The translations under genes and the position numbers were made by a program. The notes under the pieces are model-generated. The model ran no database searches. It was not told the DNA's origin and was given only the letters and a program-made list of their open reading frames with translations. From the NCBI GenBank assembly GCA_964342265.1, contig CAYFFE010000010.1, positions 1 to 48,703 on the forward strand: a stretch of DNA of 48,703 nucleotides, in the 5' to 3' direction. This document shows, piece after piece, positions 8,800-16,780 of the stretch; positions within the stretch are counted from its first letter, which is position 1; each line of letters begins with the position of its first letter. Source of the stretch: Halioxenophilus sp964342265. Its GTDB lineage: Bacteria; Pseudomonadota; Gammaproteobacteria; Pseudomonadales; Cellvibrionaceae.

Positions 8800-8919
8800 T
8801 TCCTAAAGAAGCTCTAAAAAACTCAAAGCTTATTTGAACAACCCACTATCGACCTCAGCCAAACTTTTACATTGAGTGCCGATAAACCCGATAATTACGC
8901 ATTCAAACCGCTAAAATTG

Positions 8920-8940
8920 ACAAAGCTTAACTTGCTTTGT
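8920..8940. promoter_or_regulatory. Inverted repeat upstream of the MbnP-like gene
   Basis: Seven-base arms ACAAAGC (8920-8926) and GCTTTGT (8934-8940) flank a TTAACTT centre. It lies about 120 bp upstream of the MbnP-like start in an AT-rich intergenic stretch and could be an operator. No match to a known regulator is claimed. Confidence 0.35.
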
Positions 8941-9071
8941 TATTCCTATATGGCACGAAATTAAATAAAAACTTTCATTCAAGATCGCGCACGACATTGA
9001 AAAATTAGACAGACTGTGATTACAACTGGCAGGAAGCTTAGAGAAAAAATGAAGGCATTAACAGTCCTACG

Positions 9072-9299
9072 TTAACACTTTTTTTTAGACAAAAACGACC
9101 AATAATTAGGAGTTCTTAACGGAGGTTTTAAAAACTCGGTACTGCGTATTGGCGTAGCAAAGTACAGCGCAACAATAAATACCACTAAACCTGCCAGGCC
9201 CCATGAGAGTATTTTAGCGGCATTTAAGTCGCGGAAGACTTCCGACGAAACACTCAGGCCTAGGGGCTTGCTGGAACGCAGTGTGTCCCTTGGAGCCAA
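9072..9299 (-). CDS. Possible small single-span membrane protein
   Basis: A 75-residue frame beginning at TTG with an in-frame stop two codons upstream. One strong hydrophobic segment (ILSWGLAGLVVFIVALYFATPI, roughly residues 30-50) is flanked by charged or polar ends, and the C-terminus is basic (FLSKKKC). No ribosome binding site is evident and no family is recognised. Its 5' end overlaps an attC-like sequence that follows the P-loop gene on the same strand. It could be a real small membrane protein, a broken remnant of a longer gene, or chance. Confidence 0.3.
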   Translation of the reverse strand: MAPRDTLRSSKPLGLSVSSEVFRDLNAAKILSWGLAGLVVFIVALYFATPIRSTEFLKPPLRTPNYWSFLSKKKC

Positions 9300-9330
9300 A
9301 TGTTATATACGATTTATTGCACAGGTCTTT

Positions 9331-9858
9331 CTACTCTTTTTCTAATCTTTCTACAAAGCTATTTAACTCAGAAACTGACCGAATGACATGCAGTGATTTA
9401 TCAGCCGATAATTTCTCTAATCGTTGCAAAAAACCATCATTCCAAAATTTGGGACAAAGTTTTAACACTTTATAGGTTTCCAGTGTTCCCTTTAAAATAG
9501 AGCTTCCTTCCGGCCAGCCCTCTGGCTTTATGAATAGGCCCTTTAGGAGCCGCTTTGTCACTAGCCAATAAGTAACAAAATACGGTAATTCTATATAAAT
9601 CAAAGTATCAGCTTGTTCCAGCCGCTTGTTAAACGACGCCAATGAATTCATTGGGCCAAAGCCCTCAATGATCCATTCTTCAGAGGACAGAATGATCTCG
9701 TGACTCGCTTCGTAGCTCTGCCGGTCGACGGGTTCTCCATTTGGCTGATATAAAATTGAGTCCAAGGCATACAATTTTATTCCTGTAGCTGAAGCCAACT
9801 TTTTGCTTAAAGTGGACTTACCGTTACCTGGCTTGCCGAATACCGCTACTTTTTTCAT
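9331..9858 (-). CDS. P-loop kinase-like protein (adenylate kinase/shikimate kinase-type fold)
   Basis: A 175-residue soluble protein with a Walker A motif at the N-terminus (GKPGNGKST) and the context KLASATGIKLYALDSIL. It resembles the short nucleoside-kinase-like P-loop NTPases often annotated as AAA family ATPase or topology modulation protein. The segment EEWIIEGFGP and LIYIELPYFVTYWLVTKRLLKG are typical of that group. The ATG at 9858 is chosen because GGAGGAG lies just upstream; a longer in-frame extension to 9915 would run through a terminator hairpin. Substrate is unknown. It sits in a run of small minus-strand genes separated by attC-like repeats, so it may be a cassette gene. Confidence 0.75.
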   Translation of the reverse strand: MKKVAVFGKPGNGKSTLSKKLASATGIKLYALDSILYQPNGEPVDRQSYEASHEIILSSEEWIIEGFGPMNSLASFNKRLEQADTLIYIELPYFVTYWLVTKRLLKGLFIKPEGWPEGSSILKGTLETYKVLKLCPKFWNDGFLQRLEKLSADKSLHVIRSVSELNSFVERLEKE

Positions 9859-9902
9859 TCTCTCTCCTCCCAGTAGGATTAATCCCCGGAGGCAGAAATA
9901 GA

Positions 9903-9925
9903 AAACCCGCCTCAAGGGCGGGTTT
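9903..9925 (-). terminator. Intrinsic terminator with no obvious gene upstream
   Basis: Stem of 9 bp (9903-9911 with 9917-9925, AAACCCGCC/GGCGGGTTT) followed on the minus strand by a T-rich tract. It lies just upstream of the P-loop gene and ends whatever is transcribed from 9926-10080, where no coding frame is seen. Confidence 0.75.
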
Positions 9926-10080
9926 GATAAATTCTTAATGCATCACAAATCCCACCATTCCTATGGAATAATGATAATTCGATCTGTCTGTTGTGCAGGA
10001 TTTGTAGTCATTCGCTTATGTTGATAGTAGAGTCATTCGATGTCAACTGGATTTATTTGAAGCCCGGATGGCCCAAGCAT

Positions 10081-10196
10081 ATATAACGACTTAATCACCC
10101 AAACATGCAACGGAGAGCGTTTTGGGTAAAATTAAGCGCAGCGACAGACACAAAACGAGCGTAGCAGTATGTTTCCGTTTGCAGCAACGTTTTATG
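10081..10196 (-). repeat. attC-like element after the MGMT-like pseudogene
   Basis: Read on the minus strand, the stop codon TAA of the gene lies inside CATAAAAC (10196-10189), and the element ends with CGTTATAT (10088-10081). Inner arms TGCAAACGGA (10183-10174) and TCCGTTGCA (10114-10106) pair with one extra base, a feature expected of attC sites. A second hairpin (10090-10103 with 10121-10136, ACCCAAA/TTTGGGT extended by CTTAAT/ATTAAG) is also possible. Assignment as an integron site is by eye. Confidence 0.45.
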
Positions 10197-10528
10197 TGAA
10201 ATTGCTAATCTTAGATTCATAACCGACAACAACAGGGTTGTTTTTACTAAAGTCTATTTCAAAACCCTCTTTTTTTAAAAAAGCTGCATGCCCTTCAACG
10301 CCGCCAGGAAACTTAGGGAATAGCTCTCCTTTTTTCTTTTGATAAAATTTGGAGGGCTTTAGTAGTACTAGCCGGGCAGGCTGCATCTACTTGAAAATTT
10401 TTTGCTAACTTTTCCCTTAACTGTTTCAATGTGGCGATTTTACCCTTGCGTATTTTCCTTACAACGGCTTTTAATGTATCTGAAAAGGGTTTAACCATTG
10501 TTCCAGAACAACCAAAGAGTTTTTCCAT
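10192..10528 (-). pseudogene. Broken MGMT-like (alkyltransferase-like) protein gene
   Basis: Two frames on the minus strand cover one protein. The 5' part (10528-10313) reads MEKLFGCSGTMVKPFSDTL through KIATLKQLREKLAKNF and DAACPASTTKALQILSKE, then ends at a stop. The 3' part in another frame (from about 10345 to 10192) reads KKKGELFPKFPGGVEGHAAF, KKEGFEIDFSKNNPVVV and ends NFT. Together they resemble small MGMT-family/alkyltransferase-like proteins. The change of frame falls in an A-rich tract near 10330-10340, and the stretch expected to carry the WRVI-type motif between the two parts appears to be missing, so both a deletion and a frame change are likely. The gene is followed directly by an attC-like element. 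Confidence 0.6.
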
Positions 10529-10583
10529 TGTCTTGGGGATTGCTTAGATTTTATCTTCCAAAATATACGCTCTCTATTTTTTC

Positions 10584-10658
10584 ACATAACGCCTATATAA
10601 CCAGGTCCTGGACCGCAGCGAAGCTTACCGGCGCGCGAAGTTGACATGTTTGTTATGG
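10584..10658 (-). repeat. attC-like element after the orphan cassette gene
   Basis: A roughly 75-bp element with inverted ends, GTTATG (10652-10657) and CATAAC (10585-10590) on the plus strand. Read on the minus strand it opens CATAACAAACATGTC and closes GGCGTTATG, much like the ends of Vibrio-type attC sites. The stop codon of the upstream gene (10653-10655) lies inside the first box, which is usual for gene cassettes. The inner boxes pair poorly, so the call is tentative. Confidence 0.5.
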
Positions 10659-11036
10659 CTGGCCACTCCACTTACCTTTTTCATATAGCTCGATCCATAT
10701 GCATGGTTTTGAAGGAGAAGAATTTCTTAATTTGTAAGGTGCTGATTTTTCAGCCGCAAGCCACTTTATTTCAAATGTAGATTTTTCTATTAACTTTGGC
10801 TCGCCCCAGTTTTCTTTCCATTTTTCGCCGAACCTAAAATCTGGTAGCGTTCCAAATTGATCATCCCAGTGTACACGGTCATACCGAGTTAAATATCCAT
10901 TCTCATACTCGTTTACGCTACGGCGTGCGAACCCATCTTCGGCGTATTCCGTATACGAGACGAAACAACCCCAGTTAAAGGCTTCTTTTAAGGAATAAGG
11001 TTCTTGTCTGGGTGATATCACGTACATTTTACACAT
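10653..11036 (-). CDS. Hypothetical cassette-type protein
   Basis: A soluble protein of about 127 residues with no signal peptide or membrane segment, rich in Trp, Tyr and charged residues (FNWGCFVSYTEYAEDGF, RYDRVHWDDQFGTLPDF, KWKENWGEP, CIWIELYEKGKW). No family is recognised. The ATG at 11036 is taken as start because the sequence just upstream, GTTAGGGC on the minus strand, looks like the end of another attC-like site; an ATG at 11027 is an alternative. The stop codon lies inside the downstream attC-like box. The spacing between the two recombination-like sites fits a single-gene cassette. Confidence 0.6.
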   Translation of the reverse strand: MCKMYVISPRQEPYSLKEAFNWGCFVSYTEYAEDGFARRSVNEYENGYLTRYDRVHWDDQFGTLPDFRFGEKWKENWGEPKLIEKSTFEIKWLAAEKSAPYKLRNSSPSKPCIWIELYEKGKWSGQP

Positions 11037-11038
11037 AG

Positions 11039-11100
11039 CCCTAACAAAAGCGGTTATTTCGCTCAGCGTCAACGAAGGCGAACGACAGGTACTGGATGGG
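11039..11100 (-). repeat. Possible attC 3' half upstream of the orphan cassette gene
   Basis: On the minus strand the sequence ends in CCGCTTTTGTTAGGGC, close to the GCTTTGTTAGGC end of many attC sites, immediately before the ATG of the orphan gene. The partner box farther right is not clear. It would mark the left end of a cassette. Confidence 0.3.
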
Positions 11101-11311
11101 GGCAACCAATGGGCTTAGTTTCGCCCAGGGTTTGTCGGTGAGCGCAGAGGTTAAAAAACGGCAATGGTTTTGTGCACTAGGAGCAGGTTTTCATTATTGC
11201 AGTCTCTTGAATGAATCAAACCCACCCCGTTCATTTAATCGAACTTAATCGTTTAATCGAATTTAACAATTTTACCAATCTTTTGCCGATTAAACGTTAA
11301 TGGAGAAATTC

Positions 11312-12901
11312 CTAAAACTGATACGTCGGCGGTGTAACGATACGGTTTAACTGCCACTGGGATTGCAAAATGGTTGCGTTATCTTCTTTGATGACACCGG
11401 TTTTCTGCAGCTCGGCATCGAGCCCGCAATTGCCCGTGGTTACATACTCCAGCGCTGCGCTCAACATGCCTTCTTGTTCGTCGCCAATGGCGTGTTGGTA
11501 GTCGTCGGTAATAAAACAACCCGGCAGCGTAACCGCACCCGGGCGATTTTGCTCAGCAGTGGCGAAGCCATTGGCGTAATCACCAAAGTCGATATCGTTC
11601 ACAGACTGAAACTGAACCGTAAAATAGGTGGTGCCACAGTTATCGGTTGGATAGAACCCGTAGGGTTTGCCACAAGTGGCACTGCCGATTTGCACCACTT
11701 GAATACCCACACCACGCAGGCTGTTAATAATTGATTCGCTGGCAGAACAAGTACTGCCGGTGGTGATAACAAATACCCGCTCCAAGCCGAGATTGGGCAA
11801 ACGCTGACCCGAAGGCTCGGAAAAACCCAGGCTTCGATCAAAAAACGGCAGTGGATCGTTTACCTCACCGGTAACCGGGTTAAACCGTGGGTGCTTGTCG
11901 TTAAACTGCAACCGCTCGAAAGTGCGATTGTTGGTTATCTCGGGATTGGCAATCATGTAGGCCACTTGGCTGGCAATGGCCAAAAAGCCACCGCCGTTGT
12001 AGCGCAAATCCAACACCAAATCCGACACTTCATTCAACTCAAATTGATCGAAGGCATCGATTAGCAGCGACTCAGACGGCGCATTGTGGCTGGTAAATAA
12101 CATGTAGCCCACCGGGCCATTGATGGTATCGATCACGCGCACGCTCTGCACCGGCGTAAAGCTTTGGCTGCTGGCAGTCAGCGTTACTGAACGCACCGTG
12201 CCGTCCACCGATTGCAGCTGAAATTGATGCTGCTCGCCGATGTCGCTGGGAATCAAGCCATCGTTAATGGTGTTCACCCCGGTGCTGGTGGGGTCGTCGA
12301 TGTCCACACCATCCACGGCGAGCACACGATCACCGCGCGCCACACCGGCCATATCGGCGGCCGAGCCGGGCTCTACCAGGGCCACTACCACATCTCTCGG
12401 TACCGTTGCCGCAACCACGGCGAAATCGATACCGTAACTCACCGATATGCCGGTTTGCGACTGCGCTTCCCAATCGGCGGTATCGATAGCGAAGTGAAAC
12501 TCGTCTTTGTCTTTGCCTGTGTCGGTAATTTCGTTGGTGCGCAGTAGATTAAAGTAGTCTGCGGTCGCATAGTCAGCCGGATTTAAATCGGGTACTTCGT
12601 CGTACCAGTAATAGGTTTCGTTGGTCCAGGAGCGCAGCCAGTGATTTTCTTCCAACGTTGAGCCCGGCAAATCGTCGAAAGTTCTGCCTGTTACGGCACT
12701 GACGCCGCTGCGCGGTTGAGCACAAAAGGATTTGTAGTTATCAGAGGGCAAAAACTCGCCGGCATTGAATCTTAATTCGCTGCTCGAGGGTTGCAGCCGG
12801 GTGTCACTGGAATCCGAGCCGCCCCCGCCACAGGCCGCTGTGAGGCAGCTCAACAGCAGCACTAGAATTTTTGTTGTGTTCACTCGCAATGCTTGCACCA
12901 C
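11312..12901 (-). CDS. S41 family peptidase lipoprotein (tail-specific protease type)
   Basis: A 529-residue predicted lipoprotein (lipobox LTAAC, Cys24, then Gly4 and a Ser/Asp linker). An N-terminal helical region leads to a PDZ domain at about 160-245 (VVALVEPGSAADMAGVARGD, RVLAVDGVDI). The S41 catalytic domain has VSDLVLDLRYNGGG near 292-305, the nucleophile Ser386 in GSTCSASES and the Lys412 in GKPYGF, as in the C-terminal processing protease family. It should cut proteins in the periplasm or at the cell surface; targets are unknown. Start GTG at 12901 (another GTG follows at once). Not closely coupled to its neighbours: about 50 bp separate it from the aminotransferase gene. Confidence 0.88.
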   Translation of the reverse strand: MVQALRVNTTKILVLLLSCLTAACGGGGSDSSDTRLQPSSSELRFNAGEFLPSDNYKSFCAQPRSGVSAVTGRTFDDLPGSTLEENHWLRSWTNETYYWYDEVPDLNPADYATADYFNLLRTNEITDTGKDKDEFHFAIDTADWEAQSQTGISVSYGIDFAVVAATVPRDVVVALVEPGSAADMAGVARGDRVLAVDGVDIDDPTSTGVNTINDGLIPSDIGEQHQFQLQSVDGTVRSVTLTASSQSFTPVQSVRVIDTINGPVGYMLFTSHNAPSESLLIDAFDQFELNEVSDLVLDLRYNGGGFLAIASQVAYMIANPEITNNRTFERLQFNDKHPRFNPVTGEVNDPLPFFDRSLGFSEPSGQRLPNLGLERVFVITTGSTCSASESIINSLRGVGIQVVQIGSATCGKPYGFYPTDNCGTTYFTVQFQSVNDIDFGDYANGFATAEQNRPGAVTLPGCFITDDYQHAIGDEQEGMLSAALEYVTTGNCGLDAELQKTGVIKEDNATILQSQWQLNRIVTPPTYQF

Positions 12902-12950
12902 GGTTTAGTTACCTTTAAAAGCGTTTCCGACTAGGTTATCGGTAAATGAG

Positions 12951-14168
12951 TTATCGATGTAACTGCAAATCGCTGCGCTTATGCTGCTGCAGTTGGTTTT
13001 CTAACTCGGCCATGCTGGCCGGCAAATCGACATTAGCCCCCAGATCTTTGAACGTCGATCCCAAGGCATGCAAAGCTCGAAATAAATTGTGCACACGGCA
13101 CTGCTCGCCCATCTGTCCCACTCGCACAATGTTGGGGCCGAACGAGCCGGCGATTTCCACCCGATAATACTGGGAGATATGCGCACAAACATGTGCCGCC
13201 TCCAGCCCCTGGGGTAGGCCGATGCCTACCACACTGTTCAGTCGGGCAGCCTCGGGCACGTGCAACTGTAAGCCTAACCGTTCGATAGCCGCCTGCAAGG
13301 ACTGGGAGCACGCCAAATGGCGATCAAAGCGTTTTTCTAGAGTCTCGTCACACACCAAGCGCATGGCTTCGTGCAACGCCAACAGTCCCGATACTGGCGC
13401 GGTGTAATGATACGAGGCTTTATGCCAAAAATTTGTGGCCAACTTCGCATCTAGCGTCCAATGACTAACCGGTTGATCTCGATTTTCGATGTGACGCCAA
13501 GCTTGCTCCGAAAACGCCACTAACGACACGCCCGGAATGCAGCTTAAACCCTTCTGACCACCGGTGATGACGGCATCAACCTGCCATTCATCCATCAGCA
13601 ACGGCATGGTGCTGAGTGTGCACACCGCGTCGACCACCACCAGACAATCATACTCCGAGGCCGCTTTGGCAATTTCGGGCAGTCGATAATTACACGTGGT
13701 ATTGGAAGTCTCGCCCTGCACCATAGTCAGTACTCGCGGTCGAAAGCGGCGGATAGCTTCCACGACTTGCTCGGGATCGGCGCTTTCGCCATCGGCACAG
13801 TGCAGCAACTCCACATCGGCGCCCACTCGCGAGGCCATTTCAGCCAGCCTTCCCGAAAAAAAGCCGTTGCAAATGCTTAATACTTTACAACCGGGGGTTA
13901 CCAAATTTATGACAGCCATTTCCATGGCGGCCGACCCTGGTCCCGCCACCCCCAACAACCAGGGTGATTCGGTTTGAAAAATATAGCGGCCCATGGTTTT
14001 TACCTGATCCACCACTTTGGCCATGGTCTCACCCAGGTGGTTAATCACAATGCCGTTGGCCGCCGATACTCGATCGGGAATAGGCACAGGGCCCGCGCCC
14101 ATCATTAATAGGGGTTCGTCGGGCAGTATTTCGTGAAGTGATTGAACCTGGGGTAAAGAAACGGGCAT
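12951..14168 (-). CDS. Class V PLP-dependent aminotransferase (alanine/serine-glyoxylate type)
   Basis: A 405-residue cytosolic enzyme of the alanine-glyoxylate/serine-pyruvate aminotransferase family. The N-terminal motif LMMGAGPVPIPDRV matches the usual LxxGPGP opening. Asp180 in LVVVDAVCTL binds the PLP ring nitrogen and Lys206 in VITGGQKGLSCIPG is the Schiff-base lysine. A second active-site region reads FWHKASYHYTAPVSGLLALHEAM. The ATG at 14168 has GAGG about 9 bases upstream. The substrate cannot be set from sequence: alanine, serine or ureidoglycine with glyoxylate are all possible. It follows the DinB-like gene after about 270 bp, so it is probably transcribed separately. Confidence 0.85.
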   Translation of the reverse strand: MPVSLPQVQSLHEILPDEPLLMMGAGPVPIPDRVSAANGIVINHLGETMAKVVDQVKTMGRYIFQTESPWLLGVAGPGSAAMEMAVINLVTPGCKVLSICNGFFSGRLAEMASRVGADVELLHCADGESADPEQVVEAIRRFRPRVLTMVQGETSNTTCNYRLPEIAKAASEYDCLVVVDAVCTLSTMPLLMDEWQVDAVITGGQKGLSCIPGVSLVAFSEQAWRHIENRDQPVSHWTLDAKLATNFWHKASYHYTAPVSGLLALHEAMRLVCDETLEKRFDRHLACSQSLQAAIERLGLQLHVPEAARLNSVVGIGLPQGLEAAHVCAHISQYYRVEIAGSFGPNIVRVGQMGEQCRVHNLFRALHALGSTFKDLGANVDLPASMAELENQLQQHKRSDLQLHR

Positions 14169-14435
14169 ATAAGGGGCCTCTATCTAACGATTTTCATTCT
14201 GAGCGGGGTACAAAATAGCCAAAAGTGGCCAATAGTACGAGTCAGAAGGCTTTCTGGTTGAAAAAGCAGGATAAATTAAAGCCAACCGGGCTTTAGAGCA
14301 AGTCGTCGGCAACGAAAGGGAATCGGTAATTCAATACCCAGAACGGACAATAGGGAGTTTTATTGACCACGGCCGGCTCGCTGTTGAATCATCAACAACA
14401 AACCGGCAATAGAAGCAATAAAGAAATATCGCCGA

Positions 14436-14954
14436 TCAGGCGTTGGCTGCGGCTTCTTCTTTGCGAAGAAAACTGGCCGTGGCAGGTGCCAAACCGATGG
14501 ACTTATCCAGTTGGCAATCAAAGTGTGCGGCCACAACTCGGGCATAAGCCAAGTGGTGAACTGTGTGATTGATCAAATAGCAGATTTCGCGGCTCAACGT
14601 GGTTGGCATGCGCACATTGTTGGTAGCATTGACCGAAATCTCTGTTTCGATATCGATGGCACAATCTTGCAGGTTACCTTCGGTAAGCCACTGGTGGATT
14701 TCGCCCACCTTGTCCAACGCCAAGCTCTGGTTATTTTCCAGGTCGCTACCACGACTGCGCGCGTTGTAGTTGATATAGCCTTGAGCCAATCCATCACGCA
14801 CAGCGTCGAAATGATCCGTAATATGACGCACATGTGCGCCAACCCCCGACAAAGACCCCTGACAGGGTTGATTGTAATCGTTCGGTGACAGTGCCGTGAT
14901 CAACTCTTTGAGCTGATCCAATGTTTCTATAGTTGCATCAAGCAGCGGTTTCAT
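14436..14954 (-). CDS. DinB-like four-helix metal-binding protein
   Basis: A 172-residue soluble protein with helical patterns of the DinB/YfiT-like superfamily. Candidate metal-binding His residues are in GAHVRHITDHFDAV near residue 50 and in INHTVHHLAYARVVAAH near 130-145. Members include thiol-dependent S-transferases and many proteins of unknown function. Its start overlaps the end of the OlsF-like gene by 17 bp, so the two are translationally coupled and probably share a role in the same pathway (inference). The substrate is unknown. Confidence 0.8.
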   Translation of the reverse strand: MKPLLDATIETLDQLKELITALSPNDYNQPCQGSLSGVGAHVRHITDHFDAVRDGLAQGYINYNARSRGSDLENNQSLALDKVGEIHQWLTEGNLQDCAIDIETEISVNATNNVRMPTTLSREICYLINHTVHHLAYARVVAAHFDCQLDKSIGLAPATASFLRKEEAAANA

Positions 14955-16710
14955 GTTGTTGCCATTGATTGAGAAAATTCTCGCAGCCCTCTTTTCCGAG
15001 ATAGCGCTTTAAATATTTAGTGGGCGTTTTACGTAAATCGACGATGATTAAACCATCGAGCGAATCGTTAAAGCCGGTATTGACCGAAAAGCAAACGAAG
15101 CGACCGTTCAACGCCAAATAATGGCGCAATAAAATGGGAACCGATTTACCCGGATCACATCGCCCCAATAATTTGCCGATGGCCGAAATATTGGTGATAG
15201 AAGCCAGAGCCTCATGGCTCCACTGCCGACCTTTTACCTTAAGTGGTACAACCGGACGCACATCCATAACAAATTCCTGCTCCGCTCGGAAGCTGGCCAG
15301 GAGTGAATCAGACAAGAACGCACGTGCCAAGCGAGAGTGTTCGCTTGAAATACTCACGCAGCCAAACAGGGTGTGGAATTCTGGGTTTTTTGCCACGTAA
15401 GCACCAATGCCTTTCCACAACATATCCAACGCTCTTGGGTGCCCCTGGTACTCGGGACAAATAAAAGAACGCCCCATTTCCAGCGATTTACCCAATCGCT
15501 TCATGTATTTTTCGTCGTAGTGGTAATGACTGCGGCTGTAAAGCGCTTTAATTCCCTGGCTGGCCAATATGTCGTCGGTGCGACCAATACGGTAGCCACC
15601 GACGATTTGATGCTTTGCGTTATCCCAACAGAATAAATGCCAATAGTGCGGATCGTATTGATCGACATCTAAATCGCGACCAGTTCCTTCACCCGCCGCG
15701 CGAAAGGTTACCTCACGCGCGAAGGCAATCGCCTCCATGGCTTTGCCCAATTGATCAAACGGAGCGCAATACACCGAAAATCCGCGATCTTCGACCAATT
15801 TAAATTCTTCTAAATTTTGTACCGCTCGAATAACTTCGTTTTCCGACACGGGTGACGATAAATCGTCGGAGGCGATAACCGGATTGGTCTGCTGTCCCTG
15901 TTCAGACGATGCCAGCAATTCGCTGGCAATACGCAAATAATTCGTGGCCGCCTGATCATCTTCTAAATCGCGCATGTCTTCGGGACTGATGGGCTCGCCC
16001 ACCAGCAGAGGAAAGCGTTTGCCGTTTTTATTGGAAAGCTCGCGTGGCAACAATGCCGTGCGCAAACGTGGATGAATTAAACCCGCCAAATAAAACAATA
16101 AGCTGTTACGCCCTTGTACAAAAAATGGCACACAGGTCGCCTTGTATTTGCGTGCGAGCCGCCCCGCTAGTTTGTTCCACAAACGATCTTCGATACGACC
16201 ATTTTGCGTATTGATCGACGAGACTTGACCGGCCGGATAAATCAACAATGCTCCACCTTTACTGAGGTGTTTGCACGCTGCTCGTACACCTTTGGCATTG
16301 GCCGAGGCCGCTTGCTCTGAAAGAACATCCACGCCGATGAAAATATCGCTAAGCTCGGGAATGAGTGTGAGCAGCTCGTTGGTTAACACCAACGTATCCG
16401 GGCGTACTTTCAATAACTCTTCGGTCATGGCCACGCCTTCCAAGCCACCAAAAGGGTGGTTGGCAACGAAAATTACCGGGCCGGACTCAGGAATATCCTG
16501 CAGTGCCTCGGGATTTTTAACCGTTAAACCAAAGCCCAATACATCCAGCGTGTAACGCAAAAACGACGCATAGTTAGCCTTGCCGGTCGACTCGGCGGGT
16601 CGTAAATCGTACTTTCGCGCTAGCGGTGTTAAGCCCAGTAAACGCTCGGCTGCCCGGGCTAAAAATTTATTTTTTAGCGGAAGCCTAAATGGGTTGTAGT
16701 CCTCACCCAT
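14938..16710 (-). CDS. OlsF-like bifunctional acyltransferase (PlsC-type plus OlsB-type GNAT)
   Basis: A 590-residue two-domain protein. The N-terminal half is a lysophospholipid acyltransferase: the catalytic block reads VIFVANHPFGGLEGVAM (N84-H85, with Glu91 where Asp is usual), followed by the substrate motif ALLIYPAGQVSS. The C-terminal half (about 300-590) is an OlsB-like GNAT N-acyltransferase: EVTFRAAGEGTGRDLDVDQYDPHYWHL, YRIGRTDDILA and LEMGRSFICPEYQG are typical of that fold. The same order occurs in OlsF of Serratia, which makes ornithine lipids on its own (established). An ornithine-lipid or related aminolipid product is therefore inferred. ATG at 16710 with AAGG about 9 bases upstream. 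It lies between an ATP-grasp gene and the DinB-like gene in one minus-strand run. Confidence 0.8.
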   Translation of the reverse strand: MGEDYNPFRLPLKNKFLARAAERLLGLTPLARKYDLRPAESTGKANYASFLRYTLDVLGFGLTVKNPEALQDIPESGPVIFVANHPFGGLEGVAMTEELLKVRPDTLVLTNELLTLIPELSDIFIGVDVLSEQAASANAKGVRAACKHLSKGGALLIYPAGQVSSINTQNGRIEDRLWNKLAGRLARKYKATCVPFFVQGRNSLLFYLAGLIHPRLRTALLPRELSNKNGKRFPLLVGEPISPEDMRDLEDDQAATNYLRIASELLASSEQGQQTNPVIASDDLSSPVSENEVIRAVQNLEEFKLVEDRGFSVYCAPFDQLGKAMEAIAFAREVTFRAAGEGTGRDLDVDQYDPHYWHLFCWDNAKHQIVGGYRIGRTDDILASQGIKALYSRSHYHYDEKYMKRLGKSLEMGRSFICPEYQGHPRALDMLWKGIGAYVAKNPEFHTLFGCVSISSEHSRLARAFLSDSLLASFRAEQEFVMDVRPVVPLKVKGRQWSHEALASITNISAIGKLLGRCDPGKSVPILLRHYLALNGRFVCFSVNTGFNDSLDGLIIVDLRKTPTKYLKRYLGKEGCENFLNQWQQHETAA

Positions 16711-16780
16711 AACTCATGCCTTTCAAATCTTTGTACAGTATATTCAGTGAGCACCGCGACTGCGGTAAGCGCAGGTGTCG

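Noticed and set aside
9926..10080. tRNA or tRNA fragment in the gap before the P-loop gene
   Set aside because: No cloverleaf, T-arm consensus or CCA end could be found on either strand.
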